The notes under the pieces are model-generated. The model worked only from the letters and a program-made list of their open reading frames with translations. It searched no databases and was not told the DNA's origin. From Streptomyces rimosus (lineage in GTDB: Bacteria > Actinomycetota > Actinomycetes > Streptomycetales > Streptomycetaceae): 64,000 nucleotides of DNA. A program made the position numbers and the translations under genes. Where the stretch lies: assembly GCF_008704655.1 (NCBI RefSeq), contig NZ_CP023688.1, positions 744,001 through 808,000 of the forward strand. Direction: 5' to 3'. Positions 32,824 through 41,064 of this stretch are shown piece after piece (within the stretch, counting starts at the first letter, position 1; every line of letters begins with the position of its first letter).

Positions 32824-34542
32824 ATGATCCCCCGGATCCAAAAGCGCGGACAGCGCACCATCGGCCTCCTCTATTACCTCTACGGGCCGGGCAAGGTCGA
32901 GGAGCACACCGACCCGCACCTGGTCGCCTCCTGGGACCACAACGCTCCCGACCCCGGCCGCGACGCCGCCGCCACCCTCAAGCAGCTACAGCAACTCCTG
33001 GACCAGCCCGTTGAGAATATCGACCAGGCAAAGCGGCCGAACAAGCACGTGTGGCACCTCTCCGTCCGCAACGGCGCCGAGGACCGGGTCCTGACGGACG
33101 AGGAGTGGGGCGACGTCGCCCGCCGCATGGTCGCCGCCGCCGGCATCGACGACCCCGAGCAGGGTGCGGGGTGCCGGTGGGCGGCCGTCCGGCATGCGGA
33201 CGACCACATCCACATCGTCGCCACCCTCGTCCGCGAGGACGGCTACAAGCCCGACCTCGACCATGACGCCGCCCGCGTGCAGGCCCAGGCCCGTGCCCTC
33301 GAAGCCGAACTGGGGCTGCGCCGTCTGAACAAGGGCGACGGCACCGCCGCGAAACGCCCGACCAGAGCCGAGCGGCACAAGGCCGAGCGACAGGGCCGTG
33401 AGCACACCGCGCGGGAAGAACTGCGCGAGACCGTACGCCAGGCGGTGGCCGGTGCGCAGAGCGAAGGCGAATTCTTCGACCGGCTGGCCGCCGCCGGCCT
33501 CCTGATCCGCAAGCGCGCTGCCCCCTCAGGCGACCTGCTCGGCTACAAGGTCGCCCTGCCCGACGACCGCAACAAGGACAATGAGCCCGTGTTCTACCCC
33601 GGCGCGCGCCTCGCTCCGGACCTGTCGCTGCCCAGGATTCGAGAACGCTGGTCCGCCGGTGCCCACCACCAGCACGTTGCGCCAGATGCTCCCCACCACA
33701 CTGCTCCGAAAAGTCCCTCCAGCGCACGCCGGCGGGCCGCATCGGCCGCCTGGACCGCGGTCATGTTCATTGAGCACGGTGACGACGCCGTCGTCTCCGC
33801 TCACGTCGCGGCGGCCGGCGAGGTCCTGGACGCACTCGCGAAGACCTCCCCCGCCAGCACCCGCCGCGACCTGCGCGATGCCGCCTTCGCATTCGAACGC
33901 GCCTCCCGATCCCACATCCGGGCGGAGCGCGGGCGCGACCGGGGCCTGCGGCAGGCCGCCCGGGACCTCGTCCACAGCGGCCCGGCTCTGGGACGCGGTG
34001 AAGACGGTGCGACGACCGCGATGGCGATCGACATGCTGTTCTTCGTCATCACCGCCGCCGTGCACTGGCATGCGAAGAAGGGGCACGCCCAGCAGGCAGC
34101 CGCGGCCCGCCAGGCCGCCGAACACCTGCGCTTGGCCTACCAGGCAGCCGCGGCCCAACCCCTCGGCGTGCTCTATCAGCGTGGCCGACGCCTGGGCCGC
34201 CCCGTGGTCCAGCGGCAGACGGCGGTGCTGCGCGCAGCCGTTCCGGCGCTGGCCGAACGGGTCCTCACCGAGCCTGGGTGGTACGCGCTCGCCGCGACTC
34301 TCGCCGATGCCGAGGCCGCCGGCCACGCCCCGGCAGCCCTCCTCGCGCACGCCGCCGGGCGACGGGAACTGGACACGGCGGACTCCGTCAGCGACGTCCT
34401 CGTGTGGCGGCTGCGGCGCACCGCGGGCCTGCCCGCCGACACCAGCGACGAGTTGGCCGACGCCCACGCGCCGCAGTCCTCGGCGTACCGGGCCGGACAG
34501 CGGGCACCGGGGCGGTCGGGGCGCCGGCGCGGGCGGCCGTGA
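32824..34542 (+). CDS. relaxase / mobilization nuclease
   Basis: 572 residues. The N-terminal 200 residues form a MobA/VirD2-type relaxase: Tyr residues in GLLYYLYGPGKVEEHTD, KHVWHLSVRNG, and the metal-binding three-His motif in RHADDHIHIVATLVREDG. It should nick oriT and stay covalently bound to the strand. The middle (HKAERQGREHTAREELRETV) is a basic helix. The C-terminal 300 residues are Ala-rich helices without a known motif. It ends the mobilization unit. Confidence 0.86.
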   Translation: MIPRIQKRGQRTIGLLYYLYGPGKVEEHTDPHLVASWDHNAPDPGRDAAATLKQLQQLLDQPVENIDQAKRPNKHVWHLSVRNGAEDRVLTDEEWGDVARRMVAAAGIDDPEQGAGCRWAAVRHADDHIHIVATLVREDGYKPDLDHDAARVQAQARALEAELGLRRLNKGDGTAAKRPTRAERHKAERQGREHTAREELRETVRQAVAGAQSEGEFFDRLAAAGLLIRKRAAPSGDLLGYKVALPDDRNKDNEPVFYPGARLAPDLSLPRIRERWSAGAHHQHVAPDAPHHTAPKSPSSARRRAASAAWTAVMFIEHGDDAVVSAHVAAAGEVLDALAKTSPASTRRDLRDAAFAFERASRSHIRAERGRDRGLRQAARDLVHSGPALGRGEDGATTAMAIDMLFFVITAAVHWHAKKGHAQQAAAARQAAEHLRLAYQAAAAQPLGVLYQRGRRLGRPVVQRQTAVLRAAVPALAERVLTEPGWYALAATLADAEAAGHAPAALLAHAAGRRELDTADSVSDVLVWRLRRTAGLPADTSDELADAHAPQSSAYRAGQRAPGRSGRRRGRP

Positions 34543-34589
34543 CTGTGGGCCTAGTGAATTGAAGCAGGCCAGGGAACTAGGGCACGATC

Positions 34590-35072
34590 ATGATGCGTGC
34601 AGGACGAGGTGAGGGAGGGTGCGAGGTGTTCGGACGAATGCGCCGCCGCCGGAGGGCGGAGTCCAGTGAGATGCAGCGTCGGTCCTTCGAGATGTGGGCG
34701 CGGCTGGAGGGCCAGGTGCCGCCGGAGGTCGAGCGGGTGCGGGCCGAGCTGCAGCCCGCTGAGCCGGCCGCGCTGGTGGACGACTTCCTCCCGCCGGAGC
34801 TGCGCGTCCCCAGCCACGACCAGCTCGACGGCCGGATGATGCCCTGGGCGCAGCCGATCGTCCTGGACGGCGAGATGGTCGCCTGCACCGGGTGCGGGGC
34901 GTACCGGGACTGGCTCGTCCTGTCCACCCGCGATCAGATCTGGCTGCGCTGCCGGGCGGGCCACCAGCAGCCTGAGCCGCGTCTCAACACCGCCTGGTAC
35001 AACCGGCACGCCGGCCCCGCGGACGCGACGCACGCCACCTTCGAGGACTGCCTGCGCCACCTCGGCCACTGA
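34590..35072 (+). CDS. hypothetical zinc-ribbon-like protein
   Basis: 160 residues from ATG; a GTG at 34626 is an alternative. The N-terminal part is basic (FGRMRRRRRAESSEMQRR). The C-terminal half has VACTGCGAYRDWLVLSTRDQ, IWLRCRAGHQQ, a CxxC plus Cys/His arrangement. Not recognised, probably part of the plasmid-like module. Confidence 0.55.
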   Translation: MMRAGRGEGGCEVFGRMRRRRRAESSEMQRRSFEMWARLEGQVPPEVERVRAELQPAEPAALVDDFLPPELRVPSHDQLDGRMMPWAQPIVLDGEMVACTGCGAYRDWLVLSTRDQIWLRCRAGHQQPEPRLNTAWYNRHAGPADATHATFEDCLRHLGH

Positions 35073-35150
35073 CCCCCAACCCCTACGACCCACCGGGCCC
35101 GCGGGCCCGTACTGACCACCCGTCGTCAAGCACCAGGGGTCAGTTCCACC

Positions 35151-35843
35151 ATGCGCGTTCGCGTCGCCGCCCTCGGCCTCACCGCCATTACCGTCCTCGC
35201 CCTGCCCGCCTGCTCCACCAACACCACCGAGGCCAAACCCGTCTCCCCGCCCTCCACGCAGAGCAAGAAGTCGGCTGGTCCTGGCCGGAATGCTGCTCCG
35301 CTGTCTTCGGCCGCGCTGGAGGAGCGCCTGCTCGACGTGAGCGACCTCGGCGCCGGATATGCCCGTAAGCCCGAGCGGCCCGCCCGGCACGACGACGTCA
35401 CCGTCCTGGGATGTCCCGCCCTCAACGGTCTCGGCGGTGACGCGGCCATGGGAGGCTCGCTCGACTTCCCCCGCCGCGCGAAGGTCACCTTCACCTACGG
35501 CGACGCGAGCGACTCGGAGGTCTCCGACGAGCTGTACAGCGACTCCGCCGGCAAGCTCTCCAACGGCACCAACCGGATCTTCAAGGCCATGACCGGCTGC
35601 CCGAAGTATCAGGTCCTCGTGGGCGGCACCACGGTCGACATCGCCACCCAGAAGGTGGTCTCGCCCCGGGTCGGCGACGAGCGGTGGAGCCAGGTGATGA
35701 CCTTCTCTGCCGGCGGGCGCGACACCGTGGTGAAGCAGGCCGCGGTCCGTGACGGTGGCACACTGGTGGTGGTGTCCGGTTCACCGGCCCTCGTCGACCA
35801 GTACCTCGGCAAGGCTCTCGCCAAGGCGACGGCAACTCGCTGA
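35151..35843 (+). CDS. lipoprotein with PknH-sensor-like domain
   Basis: 230 residues. The signal peptide ends in a lipobox (VLALPACSTN, Cys21 lipidated). The mature part starts with a Ser/Pro/Lys linker and continues LEERLLDVSDLGAGYARKPE, VTVLGCPALNGL, IFKAMTGCPKYQVLV, GDERWSQVMTFSAGGRDTVV. Two Cys probably form a disulfide. The layout resembles extracellular sensor domains of actinobacterial kinases. Anchored outside the membrane. Confidence 0.78.
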   Translation: MRVRVAALGLTAITVLALPACSTNTTEAKPVSPPSTQSKKSAGPGRNAAPLSSAALEERLLDVSDLGAGYARKPERPARHDDVTVLGCPALNGLGGDAAMGGSLDFPRRAKVTFTYGDASDSEVSDELYSDSAGKLSNGTNRIFKAMTGCPKYQVLVGGTTVDIATQKVVSPRVGDERWSQVMTFSAGGRDTVVKQAAVRDGGTLVVVSGSPALVDQYLGKALAKATATR

Positions 35844-35949
35844 CGCGCCGTTGGTCGGTGCCTCCGGCCGCTCTCCGGGTGGGGGCACCGCGCCACCTCC
35901 GAGGAGGCGGGAGCCATAGACCTGCACGGCGCCCCCGATGGATCTGTCG

Positions 35950-36234
35950 TCAGCCCCGTGTCGCGCCTCGTTGCACCTCGTACGTCCAGCCACGCGGGAC
36001 GGGATTTCCCTCGTCGATACGCAGGGCCTCGTATGTGTCGCATACCAGCCGGAAGGCGGCGTCCTCGGCTGCCAAGAGATCGACGGTGTACGGCCCGGCT
36101 ATGTACACCGGACGACGCTCATCGCCGTTCCGGTCCCACTCCAGCCGATGGTTGTATTGCTCGGACAGGATGTCGTTCGGCTTTCGGTCCCTGGCGGATC
36201 GGGCCCGAGGCTGCTGCAGGTTGCCGACCCCCAT
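35950..36234 (-). pseudogene. 3' part of a host gene split by the nested elements
   Basis: Reads GVGNLQQPRARSARDRKPND, ERRPVYIAGPYTVDLLAAED, RVCDTYEAL-like, then PRGWTYEVQRGATRG and stop. It joins in frame to the 5' part at 40505-40830 when the inserted element and one copy of the CCCAT duplication are removed (…DEYAMG + VGNLQQ…). The restored protein of about 200 residues has no known family. It is proof of the insertion. Confidence 0.72.
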
Positions 36235-36340
36235 TGTCCGGTCTCTGTGAAAGTGGCGAGACTCGGATCGATCACGGCGAATCGGCTGAGTCGCGGGTGG
36301 GCGTTACGGCTAGGCGTGCCGGTCGTTGAGATCGTTATGG
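36235..36340. repeat. left terminal inverted repeat of the outer element
   Basis: Runs from TGTCCGGTCTCTG to GTCGTTGAGATCGTTATGG. Its partner is split by the IS into 37087-37110 and 40426-40504. The innermost part GTCGTTGAGATCGTTATGG is repeated exactly in inverse at 37087-37105. Confidence 0.8.
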
Positions 36341-37110
36341 GTACGCGTGAAGGTTCCTCTCAGCTCTGCGTGATGTGCGGCGCTGACCTCCTGCGCGGTA
36401 CGGCCTATCTGGTCGACGGCGTCTGGCGGCGGGGCCGCCGCCAGAGATTCGACCGCTTCCTGATCTGCCAGACGTGCTACGAGCTGGGGCGCCCGGACCC
36501 GGCGACGGGCCGGACCCGGGCAGCCTCTGCACGGCGGACCGAGTCCGTTGAGTGGTGGGGCTTGGCCGGGAGGGGCGCGGCTCTCCCACCCCAAGCGTGC
36601 GTCGCTGGATGCGGCCTGGTCGTGGTGCGTGGGGCGGAGGCGCTGATACGGGGGGTGACGTGCTCTCGGGCCTGCCGCACGTCCCTCACGCGGAAGCGTA
36701 ACGGCGGTCGCGGTTCAGGCCGCCCCTGTGGCGCCTGCGGCGAGACCGTTACGGCTGGGCGTGCGGATTCTGCGTACTGCGATGCGAAATGCCGTCAGAA
36801 GGCGTACCGCCGGCGGCGGGCCAGCGGAGCGGCAGATCCGATCCCGGAGCTGCTGGCGGCACTGGCCCCTTTCGTCGCGTCCTTCACCCGCGGTATCTCG
36901 CAGGCGCTGTACAAGGCTTCGTACAGCGTGCATATCGCGCACCTACGTGGCGACGATCCAGGCGAATCCCTCGCCAGGCTCACCGCCATGGACCCCGAGC
37001 GGATCAAGATCCCCGACACCGACGACGGTCGTCGACTGCGTGCCTCCCTCCGCAGCATCAGGGCGGCTCAAACCCTCACGCACAGCCATAACGATCTCAA
37101 CGACACCTAG
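36337..37110 (+). CDS. triple zinc-ribbon protein, sole gene of the outer element
   Basis: 257 residues. Three paired-Cys modules are visible: C11xxC14 with C44xxC47; C88xxxC92 with C109xxxC113; C131xxC134 with C148xxxC152. The last (CGACGETV … AYCDAKCRQKAYRRRR) is the common Cys4 pattern of small DNA-binding zinc ribbons, followed by a basic stretch. The C-terminal 100 residues are helical (IPELLAALAPFVASFTRGIS). No DDE, HUH or recombinase motif is seen. Its stop (TAG in CTAG) lies at the IS junction and would be unchanged without the IS. It may be a DNA-binding mobility factor or cargo; function unknown. Confidence 0.72.
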   Translation: MGTREGSSQLCVMCGADLLRGTAYLVDGVWRRGRRQRFDRFLICQTCYELGRPDPATGRTRAASARRTESVEWWGLAGRGAALPPQACVAGCGLVVVRGAEALIRGVTCSRACRTSLTRKRNGGRGSGRPCGACGETVTAGRADSAYCDAKCRQKAYRRRRASGAADPIPELLAALAPFVASFTRGISQALYKASYSVHIAHLRGDDPGESLARLTAMDPERIKIPDTDDGRRLRASLRSIRAAQTLTHSHNDLNDT

Positions 37111-38415
37111 GCCGTTTCCTTCGGATCATCTGATCGTTGGTCCGGGTGTGTCGTTGACTGACGCCCAGTGGGCGCGGATCGAGCCGTTGCTGCCGGACCG
37201 GGCACCCCGGCGGGGTGGCCGGTGGCGGGATCACCGGCAGGTGATCGACGCGATCGCGTTCAAGTACCGCACCGGCACGCCGTGGACGGACCTGCCCGAA
37301 CGCTTCGGTTCGTGGAAGGGGGCTCACAACCGGCTGCGGAGGTGGGCGGCCGACGGCACCCGGGAAAAGGTGTTCACCGCCCTGCTCGCGCAGGCCGACA
37401 CCGAAGGCGACCTCGACTGGGTCGTCGCGGTCGACTCCACGATCGTCCGTGCCCACCAGCACGCCGCCGGGGCCCGTCAAAAGGGGCCCCGGCCGGCGAG
37501 CCGGCCGACCATGCCCTCGGACGCTCCCGCGGCGGACTGACCACGAAGATCCATCTCGCCGCCGACGGCCGGTGCCGGCCCCTCGCGTTCCTCGTCACGG
37601 CGGGACAGGCCGGTGACGCACCCGCCTTCGAGCAGGTCATGGCCCGGATCAGAGTGCCCCGGCCGGCAGGCAGACCACGCACGGCACCGGCCGTGGTCCT
37701 GGCGGACAAGGCGTACTCGTCCCGCGCGATCCGCCGTCACCTTAAGGCGCCGCGGCATCCGGACGGTGATCCCGCAACCCGCCGACCAGGCCGCCAACCG
37801 CAAACGGCTCGGCAGCCGCGGCGGTCGTCCACCGGCCTTCGACCACGAGGCCTACAAACAGCGCAACGTCGTCGAGCGGTGCATGTGCGCCACGAGGCGT
37901 CTTGTTGTATCCCCGGCACAGCCGGGAGGAATTGGAGGGATATTCCTGGGCCTGATGGCTCACCTGGATCCGAAAGGTGAAGGGGACCAGAGCATGCCAG
38001 AGAATCAGCGAGCGGGCTCAGTTGCCAGGGACGGTGCGCTGAGGGGCCCGCGTGATAAGGCGAAAGCTGGATTGCCTGAACCCCAATCTCCAGTCGATGA
38101 AAGTTCGCATCCATCGGAAAGGCTACTGAAACCGATGCCATGTCCTGTGACGGCTTTGATGCATGGCCGACATACCTTCCGCGACATGGGGCGATGCCCA
38201 CTGAGGGCATTGAAGGAGATGAGTGGGGCGCCTACGTCACGCTATGACGTACAACAAGGACGAACGTGGGATCGCCTACGGGGTGCGAACCCTAGGGCGA
38301 CGGAGTGCCCGTAGTAGTCGCAGGAGTAACGACCTGCCGAGGAGAGCGGGAAAGCCGCTCGCAGGGCGAAGGGACACAGGTGACTGGATGCGAATGAGAC
38401 CGGGAGGTATGCGAA

Positions 38416-40194
38416 ATGCAGAGTGCCGACACGGTGTTAGGCATCCTTCGTGAGCGCGGCAGACGTGGTCTGCCGTGTAGTGAGCTGTATCGGCAAATGT
38501 TCAACCCGCAGTTGTACCTGGTGGCTTACGGCCGCATCTACTCCAATAAAGGGGCGATGACGCCGGGAGTCTCGCAAGAAACCGTGGACGGCATGTCGCT
38601 GGGCAAGGTAGGTCGCATCATTGATGCGATGCGCCACGAGCGCTACCGGTTCAGCCCAGTAAAGCGAGTCCACATTCCCAAGAAGAATGGGAAGACCCGG
38701 CCGCTTGGACTGCCGACCTGGTCGGACAAGCTCGTCGGCGAGGTGATGCGTCTCCTTCTGGAGGCATTCTTCGAGCCGCAGTTCTCCGACCGGTCCCACG
38801 GGTTCCGACCCAAACGGGGCTGTCACACCGCCTTGACGGAGGTGGGCAATACCTGGACGGGTACGACCTGGTTCATCGAAGGTGATATCTCTGACTGCTT
38901 CGGTTCGATCGATCATCAAGTCGTCATCGAGACGCTGGCAGAACGGATTCACGATGGCCGGTTTCTTCGGCTCGTGCGCAACATGCTTGAGGCCGGTTAC
39001 ATGGAGGACTGGACCTGGGGAGCCACGCTCAGCGGGGCACCTCAAGGCGGAGTACTCTCTCCGCTGCTGTCCAATATCTACCTGCACCGACTGGACAGCT
39101 TTGTCGAGAAGGTTCTGATTCCGCACAACACCCGAGGGCGAAGCAGGGCGCGCAACCCTGCCTACCTGGAGGTGGTCAACGCGATCGCACGCGCTCGCAG
39201 GCGGGGAGACCGGGCCGAAGTCCGGTCTCTTCGCAAGCAGCAACGCAGTATCCCCAGCGTGGATCCGAACGATCCGGGCTTCCGGAGACTGCGCTATGCG
39301 CGATACGCCGATGACACCCTTCTTGGGTTCATCGGGCCGAGATCCGAGGCCGAGGAGATCAAACGGCAGCTCGCGGTATTCCTTCGCGAAGACCTCAAGT
39401 TGGAATTATCGCCAGAGAAGACACTGATCACCCATGCCCGTAAGGGCACGGCATCGTTCCTCGGATACGAGATCACCGTGCAACACAACGACAGGCAGGC
39501 AACCAGAGGCCGCAGGACGGCTAACGGTTCGATTGCTCTACGTGTGCCAGCAAAGGTGATCCGAGACAAGGCAGCCCTATACCTCAGCCGCGGAAAACCC
39601 GCGCACCGACCCCAACTCTTGAACGACGACGACTACACCATCGTCAACATCTACGGGGCCGAATACCGGGGCATCGTCCAGTACTACCTCCTGGCCGGCA
39701 ACGTATGCCGATTGCATCGGCTGCGTTGGGCCATGGAAACCTCGTTGCTCAAGACACTGGCAGCGAAGCATCGCTCGACGGTGTCCAAGATGGCGGCCCG
39801 CTACAAGGCCAAGATCGAGACACCGAATGGGCCCCGCACATGCTTCGAAGCCAAGGTCCCCCGCAGCCCAGGCAGGAAGCCACTGGTCGCACGATTCGGC
39901 GGAATCTCACTGACGCGACAGAAGGCAGCGGTCCTCACGGACCGTAAATCGGCCAACCCCCACCCCAGAAAAGAGCTGATTACCCGGCTCTTGAAGGGGA
40001 AGTGCGAGCTATGCGGGACGTCGGAAGACGTGCGGGTGCACCACATCCGAAAACTCGCTGACCTCGACAGGGTAGAGCCGCCTACCGAATGGCATCAGGT
40101 CATGGTGAAGAAACGGCGCAAGACTCTGGTTGTCTGCATCGGCTGCCATGACAGGATCCACTCAGGAAAGCCAACCGGTAGCGTCACGAAATAG
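38416..40194 (+). CDS. ltrA: group II intron reverse transcriptase/maturase with HNH endonuclease
   Basis: 592 residues. The reverse transcriptase domain has KTRPLGLPTWSDKLVGEVMR, SHGFRPKRGCHTAL, GDISDCFGSIDH, SGAPQGGVLSPLLSNIYLHR and the active site YARYADDTLLGF. A maturase (X) region follows (YTIVNIYGAEYRGIVQYYLL … LRWAMETSLLKTLAAKH). The C-terminus is an HNH endonuclease: CELCG … VHHIRKL … CIGCHDRIHSGKP. It supports splicing and retrohoming. Layout and Zn-type HNH are as in mitochondrial-like/CL-class introns. Confidence 0.92.
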   Translation: MQSADTVLGILRERGRRGLPCSELYRQMFNPQLYLVAYGRIYSNKGAMTPGVSQETVDGMSLGKVGRIIDAMRHERYRFSPVKRVHIPKKNGKTRPLGLPTWSDKLVGEVMRLLLEAFFEPQFSDRSHGFRPKRGCHTALTEVGNTWTGTTWFIEGDISDCFGSIDHQVVIETLAERIHDGRFLRLVRNMLEAGYMEDWTWGATLSGAPQGGVLSPLLSNIYLHRLDSFVEKVLIPHNTRGRSRARNPAYLEVVNAIARARRRGDRAEVRSLRKQQRSIPSVDPNDPGFRRLRYARYADDTLLGFIGPRSEAEEIKRQLAVFLREDLKLELSPEKTLITHARKGTASFLGYEITVQHNDRQATRGRRTANGSIALRVPAKVIRDKAALYLSRGKPAHRPQLLNDDDYTIVNIYGAEYRGIVQYYLLAGNVCRLHRLRWAMETSLLKTLAAKHRSTVSKMAARYKAKIETPNGPRTCFEAKVPRSPGRKPLVARFGGISLTRQKAAVLTDRKSANPHPRKELITRLLKGKCELCGTSEDVRVHHIRKLADLDRVEPPTEWHQVMVKKRRKTLVVCIGCHDRIHSGKPTGSVTK

Positions 40195-40203
40195 GTCACT
40201 GGA

Positions 40204-40237
40204 GAGCCCGTTACGGGGAAACTCGTACGGCGGGTTC
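40204..40237 (+). ncRNA. group II intron domain V
   Basis: 34 nucleotides starting GAGCCCG and ending CGGGTTC, with internal GGGGAAACTC. These give the two-helix domain V with a GAAA tetraloop, the catalytic core of the intron. Domain VI and the branch region follow up to 40301. Confidence 0.88.
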
Positions 40238-40425
40238 GGAGGGGGGCCGTGCGGAAAAGGGCCTGCACATGGCAGGCACCTCGTCGCGCGGCCTACCCAA
40301 CCAACCGACTCAAGCAGTGGCGTGGCCTGGCCACCCGCTACGACAAGACCTCGACCATCTACCTCGCCGGACTCCACCTCGCCGCCATCTTCATCTGGTC
40401 AGCCAGATGATCCGAAGGAAACGGC

Positions 40426-40504
40426 CTAGCCGTAACGCCCACCCGCGACTCAGTCGATTCGCCATGATCGATCCGAGTCTCGCCACCTTCACAGAGACCG
40501 GACA
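40426..40504. repeat. right terminal inverted repeat of the outer element (distal part)
   Basis: Complement of 36235-36314 with a few mismatches, ending TTCACAGAGACCGGACA. The inner 24 bases of this repeat lie left of the IS at 37087-37110. Confidence 0.8.
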
Positions 40505-40830
40505 CCCATGGCGTATTCGTCGAAGTGCTCGATGACATCTCGTGCCTTCTTGCCACCCGGTACGGCACGGTCGAATGTGGTGAGCGCTTCGCGCAACAGT
40601 GCCTTTGCTGCCTCGGCCTTCACATGTGTACGGGCCATTTCGACACCACGGAGAACGTGGCGAAGGGCCATGACCGTGTACGGGGCATCGATGAGCGCGT
40701 GGTCCTTATCGTCCTCGCTTAGCATCCGGTGCAGGTCGAGCGCTACCTTCCGGTGCGCCATCCAGGCAGACGTGTGGCCGATGGTGGCTCCATGCTCCGT
40801 TGGTCGCCACGGCCCTCCGGACTCGCTCAC
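40505..40830 (-). pseudogene. 5' part of the split host gene
   Basis: A GTG at 40830 gives VSESGGPWRPTEHGATIG, HRKVALDLHRMLSEDDKDHA, YTVMALRHVLRGVEMARTHV, KALLREALTTFDRAVPGGKK, ARDVIEHFDEYAMG, at which point the outer element begins. Helix-rich soluble protein; no family recognised. See the entry at 35950 for the 3' part. Confidence 0.7.
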
Positions 40831-41064
40831 GTTTGCAACTGCTCCGCTTGTGTAGGCAGAACAGGCCAGCTTACGGGGCTGAGGAATGCCGGCGAGGAGG
40901 ATTTCGGTTCGCGCGGCCACAACCATCTTCGCCTGGGCGCCCCACGCTGGGCAGTATGAAGCCCGGCTCCCTCTCGGGGGGGGCCGGGCTTCATAGGTGA
41001 CGGGAAGGCAAAAAGCGGCCGAGCGCTATCCCCAGCCTCAAGGGAGCGCACGAGTCGGCCATCG

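Larger units (their letters stand above)
37885..40301 (+). mobile_element. group II intron
   Basis: The 5' end is GTGCG (37885) and the 3' end is AC (40301), the canonical bacterial boundaries. The exon junction inferred from the transposase frame (TGCAT/CAACCG) fits exactly, so splicing would restore codon ATC. It encodes a reverse transcriptase/maturase, and domain V is recognisable at 40204-40237. Length 2,417 bases. Confidence 0.87.
37148..40410 (+). pseudogene. IS5-family transposase, frameshifted and intron-split
   Basis: Part A starts at GTG 37148 (SLTDAQWARIEPLLPDRAPR … WVVAVDSTIVRAHQHAAGAR). It shifts by -1 at CAAAAGGGGCCC (about 37480), as in IS427-type elements with programmed frameshifting, to part B (HALGRSRGGLTTKIHLAADG … VVLADKAYSSRAIRRHL). 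A second shift near 37742 (an extra A in CTTAAGGCG) is not expected and probably inactivates it. Reading resumes as RRRGIRTVIPQPADQ … NVVERC, is interrupted by the intron after AT of an ATC codon, and ends NRLKQWRGLATRYDK … FIWSAR at TGA 40410. DDE residues include the Asp of VAVDST and VVLADKAY. Confidence 0.82.
37111..40425 (+). mobile_element. IS5-family insertion sequence carrying a group II intron
   Basis: Terminal inverted repeats GCCGTTTCCTTCGGATCATC (left, 37111) and its complement (right, ending 40425), with CTAG on both sides (37107-37110, 40426-40429). CTAG/TA targets are typical of the IS427-like subgroup of IS5. Without the intron it is about 900 bp, the normal size. It lies in the right inverted repeat of the outer element. 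Confidence 0.85.
36235..40504. mobile_element. outer element with ~100-bp terminal inverted repeats and 5-bp TSD
   Basis: Starts TGTCCGGTCTCTGTGAA and ends with its complement. The two ends match over about 100 bp with four mismatches and one 6-base indel. CCCAT flanks it on both sides (36230-36234 and 40505-40509) as a target duplication. Without the later IS insertion it is about 950 bp and carries one gene (36337-37110), whose start lies in the left and stop in the right repeat. There is no recognised transposase, so it is either non-autonomous or uses an unknown enzyme. Confidence 0.8.

Noticed and set aside
36337..37110. Transposase of the outer element
   Set aside because: No DDE, HUH, serine or tyrosine recombinase motif; only zinc-ribbon modules are visible, so no such function was assigned.
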